From contig CM062296.1 in NCBI GenBank assembly GCA_031216915.1, forward strand, positions 663,463,838 through 663,527,837: a stretch of 64,000 nt of DNA, in the 5' to 3' direction. The DNA is from Pictodentalium vernedei (Eukaryota > Mollusca > Scaphopoda > Dentaliida > Dentaliidae). The translations under genes and the position numbers were made by a program. Of the stretch, positions 1-8,972 are shown piece by piece; positions within the stretch are counted from its first letter, which is position 1, and every line of letters begins with the position of its first letter. Under the pieces are notes generated by a model, which saw nothing but the letters and a program-made list of their open reading frames with translations, made no database searches and had not been told where the DNA came from.

Positions 1-86
1 TTTTGAGACAAAAAATGAAAAAAATTAGTTATTCAAGAATTATTTTGGCAAGGGTCGTCTGCTTTTCATGTTAGGTAAAGGGTTAA
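1..86. repeat. Partial palindromic MITE (TTAACCCTTTACC family), cut by window edge
   Basis: The last 86 bases match the right half of the family seen complete at 27733-27985 and 62042-62284: 'ttttgagacaaaaaatga' from the hairpin arm, then 'tagttattcaagaatt', then the terminal 'ggtaaagggttaa'. The left half lies outside the window. Confidence 0.75.
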
Positions 87-688
87 CCAGTTTGATTTAG
101 GGTCATTTGAATCAATTCAGGTCAAATTTAATCTGAAAATTTGATCTGAAATCAGGCAGTAGATTTATACTTGAATCCAATCTCAAATCAAATCTCAAAT
201 CTCACATCGAATCTCACTGATGGTGAGTGGTCGAACAGGGACATTGTACCCATTTACAACTATGGAATGTGGCAGATATGTTTGTATTTCCCCAACTTTG
301 AATTTTCGCTGCAGAATCATCTGGACAATTTGGAATTAAGAGGATTCTCAAGGCTTTGCAGGTCCTTTCTTGCTCTACTGTGAGCAGAGTTGTGCCAGGG
401 CATATGGTATGATGATGAAATATGTCTTCAACCACTACATCATAGAATCAATATTGACATATATATGTTCCACTGCTTGGTGGTTCTTTATGAATACAAA
501 GACTTTTCTGCCTGTAACAACTTTCTTATATATTAAAACCCTGGTGGTTGAAAGTGTTATTATTTCTTTGCACCCTGCTAGTGCATATTCCTGCCGAGGA
601 CAGGATTTCTCTTGCCACTGAAATACGTATAATTTGGGCACATTTAGTCCAATTTTCTCCCTGTAAATTGAATGGATTTTCTCCCAAT
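87..688. other. AK9 intron; short minisatellite at 176-218
   Basis: No coding exon recognised. At 176-218 the motif 'aatctcaaatc' is repeated about four times with variation. The rest is AT-rich unique-looking sequence with only short open frames on both strands and no family resemblance. Confidence 0.5.
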
Positions 689-907
689 CAGGCCTGGCCT
701 TTTGAAAAATCCAGGGGAGCCACAACGGCTCTCCTAAATCTGTTTCAGGGGAGCTATTCTACACCATACAATGTTATTAATATGGGAATTGAAAGTTTTG
801 AGGAGAGCCATTAGAGTTTAAGGAGAGCAATTATGGCTCTCCTCAATTTATTTTGGTTAGAGCCAAGGAGAGCCGGAGCTATAGCTCCCCTCAAACGGCC
901 AGGCCTG
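689..907. mobile_element. 219-bp foldback MITE with CAGGCCTGGCC ends
   Basis: The ends are inverted: 'caggcctggcc' at 689 and 'ggccaggcctg' ending at 907. Internal segments 'gggagc' and 'gctcccct' extend the foldback, and 'ggagagcc/ggctctcc' motifs recur inside. A 6-bp direct repeat 'cccaat' flanks it (683-688 and 908-913), consistent with a target site duplication. No coding capacity, so it must be non-autonomous. Superfamily not assigned. Confidence 0.7.
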
Positions 908-941
908 CCCAATGATTTCTTGAGTTAAATTTAAATGAATG

Positions 942-997
942 TTTCATCAAATCTAGTCATGGCTGCTTTAGAGCAGCCATGACGAGATTTGATGAAA
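942..997. repeat. Near-perfect 26-bp-arm hairpin
   Basis: Arms 942-967 and 972-997 are complementary with a single mismatch and a 4-base loop 'ttag'. No direct repeats were seen around it. It may be a decayed miniature foldback in the intron. Confidence 0.75.
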
Positions 998-1090
998 AAT
1001 ATCTTGAAATACTCAGCGGGTTAAGAGTTAAACTCCACTAAACTAACTTTTTAACTAGGAAAGCCTCAGCAATGTTTTTTTTTATTTTAG

Positions 1091-1332
1091 CAAATTCTTC
1101 AGAGACTAAGCTGTTTTGTGTTAAGACCAGCTGCAGTTCCAATTCGTTTGCATGATCCAGAAGATGAAGAGCTTCCAGAAGATGTTGAGACAGATGAACT
1201 TATGAGATCCTTAGCTCCCAAACAAATGGTTGCTCCACGTTTTCGTTGGAGGCGGAGCAGGTGGTTACGAAATTGTCCAGTAGCTTTGTATGAGGGCAAT
1301 GTCATAGCGGGTAAACCAGAGTTTGCTGTTGC
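1091..1332 (+). CDS. AK9: Adenylate kinase 9, internal exon A
   Basis: Internal exon of adenylate kinase 9, a large multi-domain nucleoside mono/diphosphate kinase associated with cilia in animals. Reading frame 1 from 1091 gives about 80 residues that include LRPAAVPIRLHDP, an acidic stretch (EDEELPEDVETDEL) and CPVALYEGNVIAGKPEFAVA. This is the linker that leads into a nucleotide kinase domain in AK9. The acceptor is a strong pyrimidine tract plus 'ttttag' at 1085-1090 and the donor is 'gc|gtaagtat' at 1333. The exon starts in phase 0 and ends after two bases of a codon; exon B supplies the third, restoring ...AVA-FLDK. Base composition is unlike the surrounding repeats. The assignment comes from remembered family similarity. 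The start at 1091 rather than a later AG is inferred from the open frame and tract. Confidence 0.88.
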
Positions 1333-1710
1333 GTAAGTATTTAGCATTTCTTGCTTTTGATAATTTACTGTTGTCTCTGCTCTGTCCTGCAAAGTCTATA
1401 AGCAGCAGAAAGCTTGAGCCTTCCTCTGTTTTTCATAGTCTGTGTGTTTAACTCTTTGTCTAATGCACACAATATCAAAATTTGTTATTAAGTCATTTAA
1501 CGAAATTGGAATGTCTTACAGTGATCGTAAGCCTTTTTTTCTTTCTTTCTTTTTTTTTCTTTCTTTTTCATCAGACCAAAATTTAGGATACTTTCCTTTA
1601 AACCACACTCATGAAATTTAGCACACAGATCGGAAGTATGAAAATCTCCCCCGGACAACCATCTGTTTCCCAAAACCCTACCTGTGATGAGAGTGATGTG
1701 CATTTCAAAT
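1333..1710. other. AK9 intron start; MITE fragment and CT tract
   Basis: Holds the exon A donor, a fragment at about 1449-1500 that matches the left arm of the MITE at 62895-63117 ('tctaatgcacacaatatcaaaatttgt' versus 'tccaatgcacacgatatc...'), and a C/T-rich microsatellite at about 1530-1570. Nothing coding seen. Confidence 0.55.
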
Positions 1711-1722
1711 ATTTTTATACTG

Positions 1723-1911
1723 TACCAATGACCCAGACATAGCTGGTGCTAACTCTTAAAATATAGGGCCAAACACAAATTTTGCCCCCCAATCCCCAAA
1801 ATTTGCATCTAAAACTAAAGAAAACATGTCCTGAAAGGCCCTCCACACTTCGCCCCTACTGCGCATGCGCAGTGTCAAGGACGTTCCGAAATTGGCGCCA
1901 TTTATCATTCT
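1723..1911 (+). repeat. DIRS-1 left inverted terminal repeat
   Basis: The 189 bp are the near-exact reverse complement of 8463-8651. A 16-bp perfect palindrome at 1858-1873 has the core TGCGCATGCGCA, which matches the known consensus of the transcription factor NRF1. Confidence 0.92.
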
Positions 1912-2281
1912 AAGTTTGGCCCTCCATCAGTTAACATCTGACTGATCTTTGTGCTTTTAAATCTCAGTTTAAATGATGCCAGACACATAAATATTAGTGA
2001 AATGGTGATTCTAAGGAGGATAGAAAAGGAGGAGAGGAAAAGAATGTGTGACAGAATATTATCAGGGCTGTAACTTAAAATTTTTTAATGAAATTATGTT
2101 AAGTTACCTATTTTCAAGGCAGCAGCCATTTTGTTGTCATTCTGATTATTTAGTTACACTGTTTTTTCAAGTGTTTTTCCTCTCTCCCTGTCCTTTAAGT
2201 TCCCCCTTGCTATTCTCCCATGCTTTTGGCATAGTTTATGTAATTATTATTACTAAAATTTCTTGGGAGTTTTAGCTGAAT

Positions 2282-2299
2282 AACAGAATGAATTCTGTT
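2282..2299 (+). promoter_or_regulatory. Conserved leader hairpin of DIRS-1
   Basis: 'aacagaat' pairs with 'attctgtt' across a 2-base loop. The stem is present in all six DIRS copies, and in diverged copy 4 it is kept with a longer loop (about 41886-41905). The role (RNA packaging, translation or replication) is unknown. Confidence 0.5.
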
Positions 2300-2765
2300 C
2301 TTTCCCCATGTTTACGTCTTCACCTACGGGTGGTTAGGCGTTGTGTTCTGCATCTACCATCTGATGTTCTGCAGTTTCTTCCCTGGAAGTCTCTGTTTTG
2401 CATCAGATGGTGTATTTTTGGTAACTGATTTCGGGCCTGGGTGCCTGGAGTCTTATTTTAGTGTTTTTACACTCATTGTTTACATTTACAACAGCCCTCT
2501 GTGTGAGGGGGGGATTTCTAAATAATAATATCTTTATGTTATTTTAATCATAACTAGATACATTATTATTGTTCGTAAGTGTTGAATAAATTGTTTAAAA
2601 TATTTTTAAAATTTTTGTCCACACTTAGGCTTGGGATCCATTGGGGCTCAACGTTACTTTTCAGAAACTTGGGCTGTTCTGAAAAAATATTTTTTCAAAA
2701 TATTTTGATTTCAATTATTTTTTCTATATTAATGGATCATATTATTATTATGTATTTTGCCAGGG

Positions 2766-2889
2766 GTTAGTGCGAGTACCAGGACTTGTTTTCTTTTCAC
2801 ATTGAAAGGATATTGATCAATTGTTTTAAGAGGAAGTCTTCCTCTGACCTTATTATCATTCTATATGTGGTCAGTGTACTCGCATAAAC
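2766..2889 (+). promoter_or_regulatory. Long-range leader stem (TTAGTGCGAGTAC / GTACTCGCA)
   Basis: 'gttagtgcgagtac' at 2766-2779 is inverted at 2876-2889 about 100 bases downstream. The pairing is best preserved in DIRS-5 (about 46002-46130) and DIRS-4 (about 41280-41410), where the stem reaches roughly 14 pairs. Only pairing and conservation are seen; function is not known. Confidence 0.5.
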
Positions 2890-3044
2890 TCCTGTTCTGT
2901 ATCGTATGATTTCGATGACAATATGGGAAGCATATGTCACGGTATGTTGTTGGGGATTTGGACATTCCGGTCCTTTCCCCGCAGGGTCACTCTACTTTAT
3001 CAATTTCTATTTCAGACGATCAAGATTAGGGTGATGTATCTGTG

Positions 3045-5875
3045 ATGTCTTCCAACAGTGTGCCTCCGTCGTCACAATTAATGAAGGGCTAGCGGAAAAG
3101 TGCTCATGTAATACGCCAATTGCCTAAGAGGACCCTAGTAGGTTCGACGGCCTTTGACGTCCGCTAGCTCGCCCGGTGTAGCGTCCATTCACCGAATGGT
3201 TCGGCAGCCGGGTTCGTCCGTTGCGGTCTAGAAGGAATTTTGGGGTGATGCAAGCACTATAAAATTAACTTAATGCACACCCAGTGACGGCGGATCGGAG
3301 GGAGAACGGAGGAAGCCTTTTAGTCCGGTTCATAGCTCGTTCCGGTCCATCCGGACGGCAAGCGAGAGAGGCCCCTCTCTCGTTCAACAACATCTGGCCC
3401 CAGATGTTGTGGTACAAATGTGTCGCTAGCGGAGCATACGTCCGTCGCTCGGGACGCTCCGTTGTATAGGCAGTCCGCTGAGACTGCTAAGGCTTCCTCT
3501 TCTCGTCAGCGCACACGACCGCACCTTGGCTGCGTGACCGCCGATATATTACCAGCTTCGCCGATCAAGGATTCTTCGGCGACCAGGTCACACCATCCGG
3601 CAGCCAGGGATTCGAGACCGATGGACTCCGGACGTTCGCATAGGAAGTATGCGGGAGCCATCTGATGCGGAGCTGCCCTCGGCGAAGCAGCGATAGACTG
3701 CGCCTCCGCAGGTCTCGACGCCGGACATTCTTGTGCACATAGCACAGCTTATCGCAGCATCCCAGCAGCCGACAGAAACGGTGTCGGATCGAGAATTATC
3801 CGACAGCGCTGGGTCGGTAGCCGGGGACTCGAGGCCTGCAGACTCCGGACGTTCGCATAGGAAGTGTGCGGGAGTCAACGTACACGGAGCTTCCAGCGGC
3901 AATGCATCGTAAGTCCGCTACTGCACAGGCCTCGGGAACGGACGTGCTTTCCTTAATAGCGCAGTTTATCGCAGCATCCCAGCATCAACTGAATCTGTCG
4001 CATATATTTTATCCGACGATGCTGGGTCGGGACGCTCCGCGGAAGCGGGTACGGACGTCCGAAAGTTTCATCCGGTCCGACGGGATACCGAAAGGGATTC
4101 GGAGGATTTCAAGCTTTCCCTTTCGGAACAAAATATGCTGCGATGCCGGATAAGAAACCGATAGCGTCGGTGGACTTAGAAATTTTTGGTTCGGTTCAGG
4201 GACATCGTCCCTCAGTTCCGACATAGTCCAATAATGTCACACAAACTTTCGAATTATTGAACGACGCTATATATATTATTATTTTATGCTTGCTATCCAA
4301 GCATTTCTGGTTTTTTGTTCGAAGAATTATGGAGATGTCTTTCAAAAGTGTGCCTCTGTCGTCATAGTTAATGAAGAGTTAGCGGCAATAAGTGCTCATG
4401 GAATATGTCTATCGCTTACGGAGTGACATTCGCTAGCTCACCCGGTGTAGCGTACATTCATCGAATGGTTCGGCTGCCGGGTTCGTCCGTTGCGGTCTAG
4501 GAAGGAGATTTGGGTGATGCGAGCACTTTAATTACTTTAGTACTCACCCAGTGACGGCAGATTGAGGACAGATCGGAGGAAGCCAACAACATAGGGGACC
4601 GCATGTTGTGGTTCAGATATTTTACATTCGGAGCATATGTCCGTTGCTCGGGACGCTCCGTTATATTGACAGTCCGAGAGACTGTCTTTAATGCTTCCTC
4701 ATCCTCACAGCAGGGCACACGACCGCACATTGGCTACGTGACCTCGAGTATCCGATCAGTTTCGGCATTCAGTGATTCCACAGCGAATAGGTCGCGCCAT
4801 CCGGTAGCCAAGGGACACGAGGCCTATACACTCCGTTCGCTCGCATATTGGAAGTATGCACGGGGTAACGATCTCGGAGCTTCCTGCGGCAATGCATCGT
4901 AAGACCGCTGCTCCTCAGGCCTCAGTGACGGACGTGCTATCCGAGTTAGCACAGTTGTTTCGCAGCATCCCAGCAATTGACAGTTTCTCGGTCGAATCAG
5001 GAATTATCCGACGGCGCTGGGTCGGTGCGGTCCGCGGTTGCATCAAGCTACGGACGACCGAACGCTTTATAGGGTCCGACAGGATGGCGAAAGGGATTCG
5101 AAAGATTTCGAGTTTTCCCTTTAGTAGTATCGGAAGATGCCTTTCATATCTTCTGGCATTTCTTCCAGTGATTATTTTTCGGACTTCATTGCTGCGATCT
5201 TGGATAAGAGACTTATAGCGTCATTGGACTCGGATTTTTTCGATCGGTACAGGGACTTTGTCCCTGACTTACCGACGCAGTCCAATATTGTCATTACAAC
5301 ATGTGTTTTATTTTTCGACGCTATATATTTATATATATATACAAGCCTGCTACTAAGCATGATAGTTTAGTTTCTTGTCCGCGTGGCTCATTTCTGCCAT
5401 TTTATCTTTTTTACATATAGTTTATTTTGGCAGAGCAGGGCATACCGAGAGTTCATACGCGTCTAGACGGTGTGATTAAAGACTGCATATATATTCTTTT
5501 TCGCCGTTTATGTCTTTTCCAATTTCAATGTTGGGAACGACATTATGTATAGTAGACTTAACTTAGACGCTTTATTATACGTAATCCGCCTTACTGAGGC
5601 GTTATCATTACGTCTTCAAGAAAAGATTTACGGGATATTATTCTCAATGTAATTTCTTTTGAGGGCAGTAGTTTGTTCACGTATAACTCCGCCCTTCAGT
5701 GGCTGATTGGAGTTGGTTAGACGTGATGCAGCCCTAGCTACATCCACGCGTGGATAGTAGGTTAAGAACTCTCTCAGAGTCGCTTCGTTCTCGGAGGAGC
5801 TTCTCTTCGACGGCAACTTTCCGGCAATCCATGAATTGCTTGATTTATACATTCTCTTGTCTATCTAGTGTTACA
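3045..5875 (+). pseudogene. Degenerate gag-like ORF1 of DIRS-1, internally duplicated
   Basis: This region corresponds to the nucleocapsid/gag ORF of DIRS elements. It is recognised by position and by match to the longest open stretch of the family (253 aa, minus strand 39177-39938 in DIRS-4): segments such as SRHPVA(K)GHEA, QASVTDVLSELAQL and the region before 'NDAIY'. The N-terminal part occurs twice in tandem (3045-4333 and 4334-about 5390); each unit begins at 'gatgtctt'. Frameshifts and stops leave no open frame above about 130 codons. The later part (about 5490-5860) holds the segment that includes SLSPYVDHLT-like and NSLRVA-like residues. CpG-rich relative to the AT-rich intron. No enzymatic motif is expected in gag, so the name rests on position. 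Confidence 0.7.
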
Positions 5876-7755
5876 AGAGATTCAGACTGGGGCAAACATT
5901 CGGTGGTTGACTCAGAGAGTGCCGCCGCAGTTGCCGGACCTGAGTGTGGCTGTTATGACGGTTGCCAGTCAAACAGATTGGGATATATACTGATCCCTAC
6001 GGATTCGAAGTGCCAGGGTCTTTGGGTTCCGCAGTCTTTTAGCTATCAGTTTAACTTCCGCGGAATAATGTTTTTTAGGCTTGCTTTATGTCATTGCATG
6101 AACATTATTCAGAAACGCATGCCCAAATTCCTGTCCTTTAATTCGACAGTAGTGGCGTATCTCCGGAACCAGAGAGGCACTCTTTCGTTTCCGTTATTCA
6201 ATTTAATGGAAAGAATCCGTCTGTTGGTTATAGTACACCAAGTTCAGTTTTGGTCCGTCATATTCTGGGTCGTCTGATTGTTTTATCGCACTCCCGTTCT
6301 CTTACGGGTCGCTTGTTGCTGTCAGAATGGACTCTCAACAAACAAGTATTCATTCAGATTTGCTATCTATGGGAGCGCCCAATGATGTTTTATTTATGAC
6401 ACAGCTTGCTAATAAATTGCAGACGTATGTGTTGGCTTGTCCAGATCTCTGAGCTAATACTGTTAACGCTCTATTGATCTATAGGACGGAATGATAGGAT
6501 ACGCGTATCCTCCGGCGCTGTTGTTTTAGCAGGTATTGCTAAGATAAACAACCACAATACATTTCTGTTGATAGCATCTCTATCTTCACAGAGATCATGA
6601 GTAATTTACTCTCTTGTCTACTGTGGATCTTAACGTGAAATCTTCCTCTATGTGAGGATCTTTTTTCACTGGGTAAATCGTGTCATCTTTATCACAACCA
6701 GCAAGGTCGCAACCTTCATGTATTCCGTTGTGTGGTCCGTATTGCATTGTAAGCACTGTACTGGACGAGCTTTGGACGCAATTTCTTACTATAGGAGATC
6801 CTCTTCTTCGCTATTCTATGCGACTAAAGTGAAGGCTCTTCCGTCGTGGTGTAGGGATCATTATGTTCATATGGTTGATCCCTCCATACTACTCGTTGCT
6901 ATTTTTTAGTATACTTGTTTCACAAGATCTACTGCAGCCTGTTGTTATTTAGGTTATAGGTTTATGTTACCTCATACCTATGCACTCTACGATAGTTTAC
7001 AATTGAGTCTTTTGTCTCTTTATCTAAGTCAGTTAGTAACTTTTTGATAAATAGACTTAGAATCTTTAGATTAAATTCCTATACGGATTTTAACTTCGGT
7101 TCTTATTTAGCTAAGTAATCATTTGAGCCTCTGGAAACAGTAGTTTTCAAATTCTGACCTTTTAGACAGTAATTCTGTTGGTTTCTCTTTTACTGTAGAG
7201 TCAGTGAGTTTCATGCACTATCGATGGATGATTTTCACTTTTATAGTTTCGGAATCAATACTTCCGTTACTATTTAGGTTGGATTGTTGCATAAGAGTTA
7301 GGCTCCTATTATCCGGAACCTATTATTTTAAGGTCCTTCCGTCTTCGTATGGGCATAGGCCTTTACTCTTTCCGGGTACAGTTTATGTATTTATAAACAG
7401 ATATCTGTTTATTACAAGGGCGTAAGCTTCTTCTGTCTTTGATGTCTAGTAGAAGGACGTTACGCTCCATTTTATTGTTAATGGATTCTATTAACTAGCG
7501 TACTGCTTATGGTATATCATTGGCTTAGCAGTTGTGCTTAAGATTTCGGCTCATGAAGTAAGAGTTCTTCTACTTCTTGGGCTTACATTAATAGTGTTGC
7601 TATTATAGATTTTTGAAGGCTGCTCATTGCGCTCAGCCATCCATTCATGAATTTTATCTCAGAAATATCGAGTCCATTTCTGGAGGCCTCTATTGTTAGG
7701 TCTATTATCTACTGCTCAGAATGTCATTCACTTAACAGTTGCTACTATAGCTAGG
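5876..7755 (+). pseudogene. RT tail-RNase H-tyrosine recombinase remnant of DIRS-1
   Basis: Pieces in different frames give, in order: the RT tail (GQTFGG...RVPPQLPDLSVAVMT); the RNase H start (TVASQTDWD, the family's TDAS motif with D changed to V); STVVAYLRNQ of RNase H; EWTLNKQVF and WERPM; then the YR core-binding region (RYSMRLKW-like, FRR.CRDHYVH, DPS) and the YR catalytic end with SAHEVR (HxxR) around 7546 and the AHWAQPS.HS.ILSQKYR-type tail with the tyrosine position near 7660. The RT palm, with its YXDD box, is absent: gag runs into the RT tail within a few codons. Every domain is broken by stops and frameshifts. Confidence 0.82.
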
Positions 7756-7823
7756 TAGGCTGTCTGTTTCGGCAGTGTCTCCGTTCGGCTGCCCTCTTCG
7801 CTTTGGGCTATTTGACCCAGGGC

Positions 7824-7858
7824 AAGAAAAAGGGGGGGGGGGGGGGGGGGGGGGAGGG
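7824..7858 (+). other. Purine tract / poly-G downstream of YR (DIRS-1)
   Basis: 'aagaaaaa' followed by a long G run and 'agggtg'. The same tract sits in the same place in all copies, with different G lengths. It could be a polypurine primer-like element or simply an unstable homopolymer. Confidence 0.6.
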
Positions 7859-8298
7859 TGTTCCCTTGGGTCACCTGTTTTTACTATGAAAACAAGGGGA
7901 TACCTCTGGGATGGTTGTTAGTGAGAAGTTTAAGTTTATAAAATTCATTCAAGTCTTAGTTTTTAAAGTATAGCTTTTGAATATTGCATATGTCAACGGA
8001 CATGATTATGCAATTCTCACACACTTTTAGGAGTATAAGAGTCTCTATTCTCTAGACTTACTTTATTATTGGCTTACTTTAAAAATTATTAGTATAAGGA
8101 TTATTGGATATTAATAGAGTACATGGATGTATGAAGCTCAATTTTTGGAAGGTGTTGTATCTTTCTAATTTATCATAAATAAGAAAGATACATATAAGGC
8201 CTATTACTTCTTTTCCCTACAGGGGATGACTCTATTTTATTTTATTGAGCGTATTCCATTTTGCTCTATGTCCTTGGCCCTCCAGCCTTTTTACTATT

Positions 8299-8387
8299 CA
8301 GCTATGTCTGGGTCATTGGTACAGTATAAAAATGTTAAAAAATTTATAGTAATTTATATATTTTTTATACTTACCAATGACCCAGAC
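8299..8387 (+). repeat. DIRS-1 internal complementary region (ICR)
   Basis: Bases 8299-8333 are the reverse complement of the element's first ~35 bases (1711 onward), and 8334-8387 are the reverse complement of its last ~54 bases (to 8689). The 8333|8334 joint is therefore a copy of the circular end-to-end junction. In DIRS elements the ICR is the proposed template for restoring the ends and joining the circle. Confidence 0.93.
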
Positions 8388-8462
8388 GGGGATGGCCCTC
8401 CCAGGAGTTGGGAACTCTTGCCTCCCCGCTGAGTACATAGCGCTTACCCGGCACTGGTTATT

Positions 8463-8651
8463 AGAATGATAAATGGTGCCAATTTCGGAACGTCCTTGAC
8501 ACTGCGCATGCGCAGTAGGGGCGAAGTGTGGAGGGCCTTTCAGGACATGTTTTCTTTAGTTTTAGATGCAAATTTTGGGGATTGGGGGGCAAAATTTGTG
8601 TTTGGCCCTATATTTTAAGAGTTAGCACCAGCTATGTCTGGGTCATTGGTA
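8463..8651 (+). repeat. DIRS-1 right inverted terminal repeat
   Basis: Reverse complement of 1723-1911, including the NRF1-like palindrome at 8501-8516. It is followed by 38 bases unique to the right end (8652-8689). Confidence 0.92.
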
Positions 8652-8689
8652 AGTATAAAAAATATATAAATTACTATAAATTTTTTAAC

Positions 8690-8972
8690 TTTTTTATATT
8701 TTTTAATATAAACGGCTGTATCAAACTTTGCATGTCCCATCTCCAATAAAAAACATATCTAAAATCGTGTTTACTCATGGGAAATTCTTAATTTCTCAGG
8801 TTACCCCATGGGATGGGGAGGGATGGGGGAGGGGGGGGGGGTTAAGTCAGAAAAAGTCATCTTTGTTTGATTTTCAAGAAATTTTAATATGCTGTAGAAC
8901 TTGAAAAATTAATTGTTTTTTGAGATCCTGCCATTTTTAACCTTTTTAGGTCACTTTAAATTTTAGCATTTT
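8690..8972. other. AK9 intron, decayed AT-rich repeat
   Basis: Includes segments related to 10560-10780 and 26640-26820 ('ataaaaaacatatctaaaa', 'gaaattttaatatgctgtag'), so it is part of the same older dispersed or tandem repeat. It contains a G-rich run at about 8814-8842. No coding signal. Confidence 0.5.

Larger units (their letters stand above)
1711..8689 (+). mobile_element. DIRS-1: RT-less DIRS-order retrotransposon, copy 1
   Basis: 6,979 bp. The ends are set by the internal complementary region (8299-8387): left end starts 'atttttatactg', right end finishes 'attttttaac'. Order: left ITR, long noncoding leader, degenerate gag with an internal duplication, remnant of RT C-terminus, RNase H, tyrosine recombinase (YR), purine tract, ICR, right ITR. 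This arrangement (inverted terminal repeats, ICR, YR, no target duplication) is diagnostic of the DIRS1 group. The flanks read 'caaat' and 'tttttt', with no duplication. It shares several indels with DIRS-2 that DIRS-3 and DIRS-6 lack, notably an extra ~240 bp in gag (about 3650-3890), loss of ~62 bp near 4135 and loss of ~70 bp near 4583. Confidence 0.93.

Noticed and set aside
2343..2525. Small ORF (FCIYHLMFCSFFPGSLCF...) found in every + strand DIRS copy
   Set aside because: It lies in the noncoding leader, its end differs between copies, and its persistence is explained by the near-identity of the DNA. In DIRS-4 only a short stretch stays similar.
2575..2765. Intron in the DIRS leader (donor 'cgtaagt', acceptor 'ttgccag')
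   Set aside because: The donor is not kept in DIRS-4 or DIRS-5 ('ggaagt', 'cctaagt'), so the sequence alone does not support splicing.
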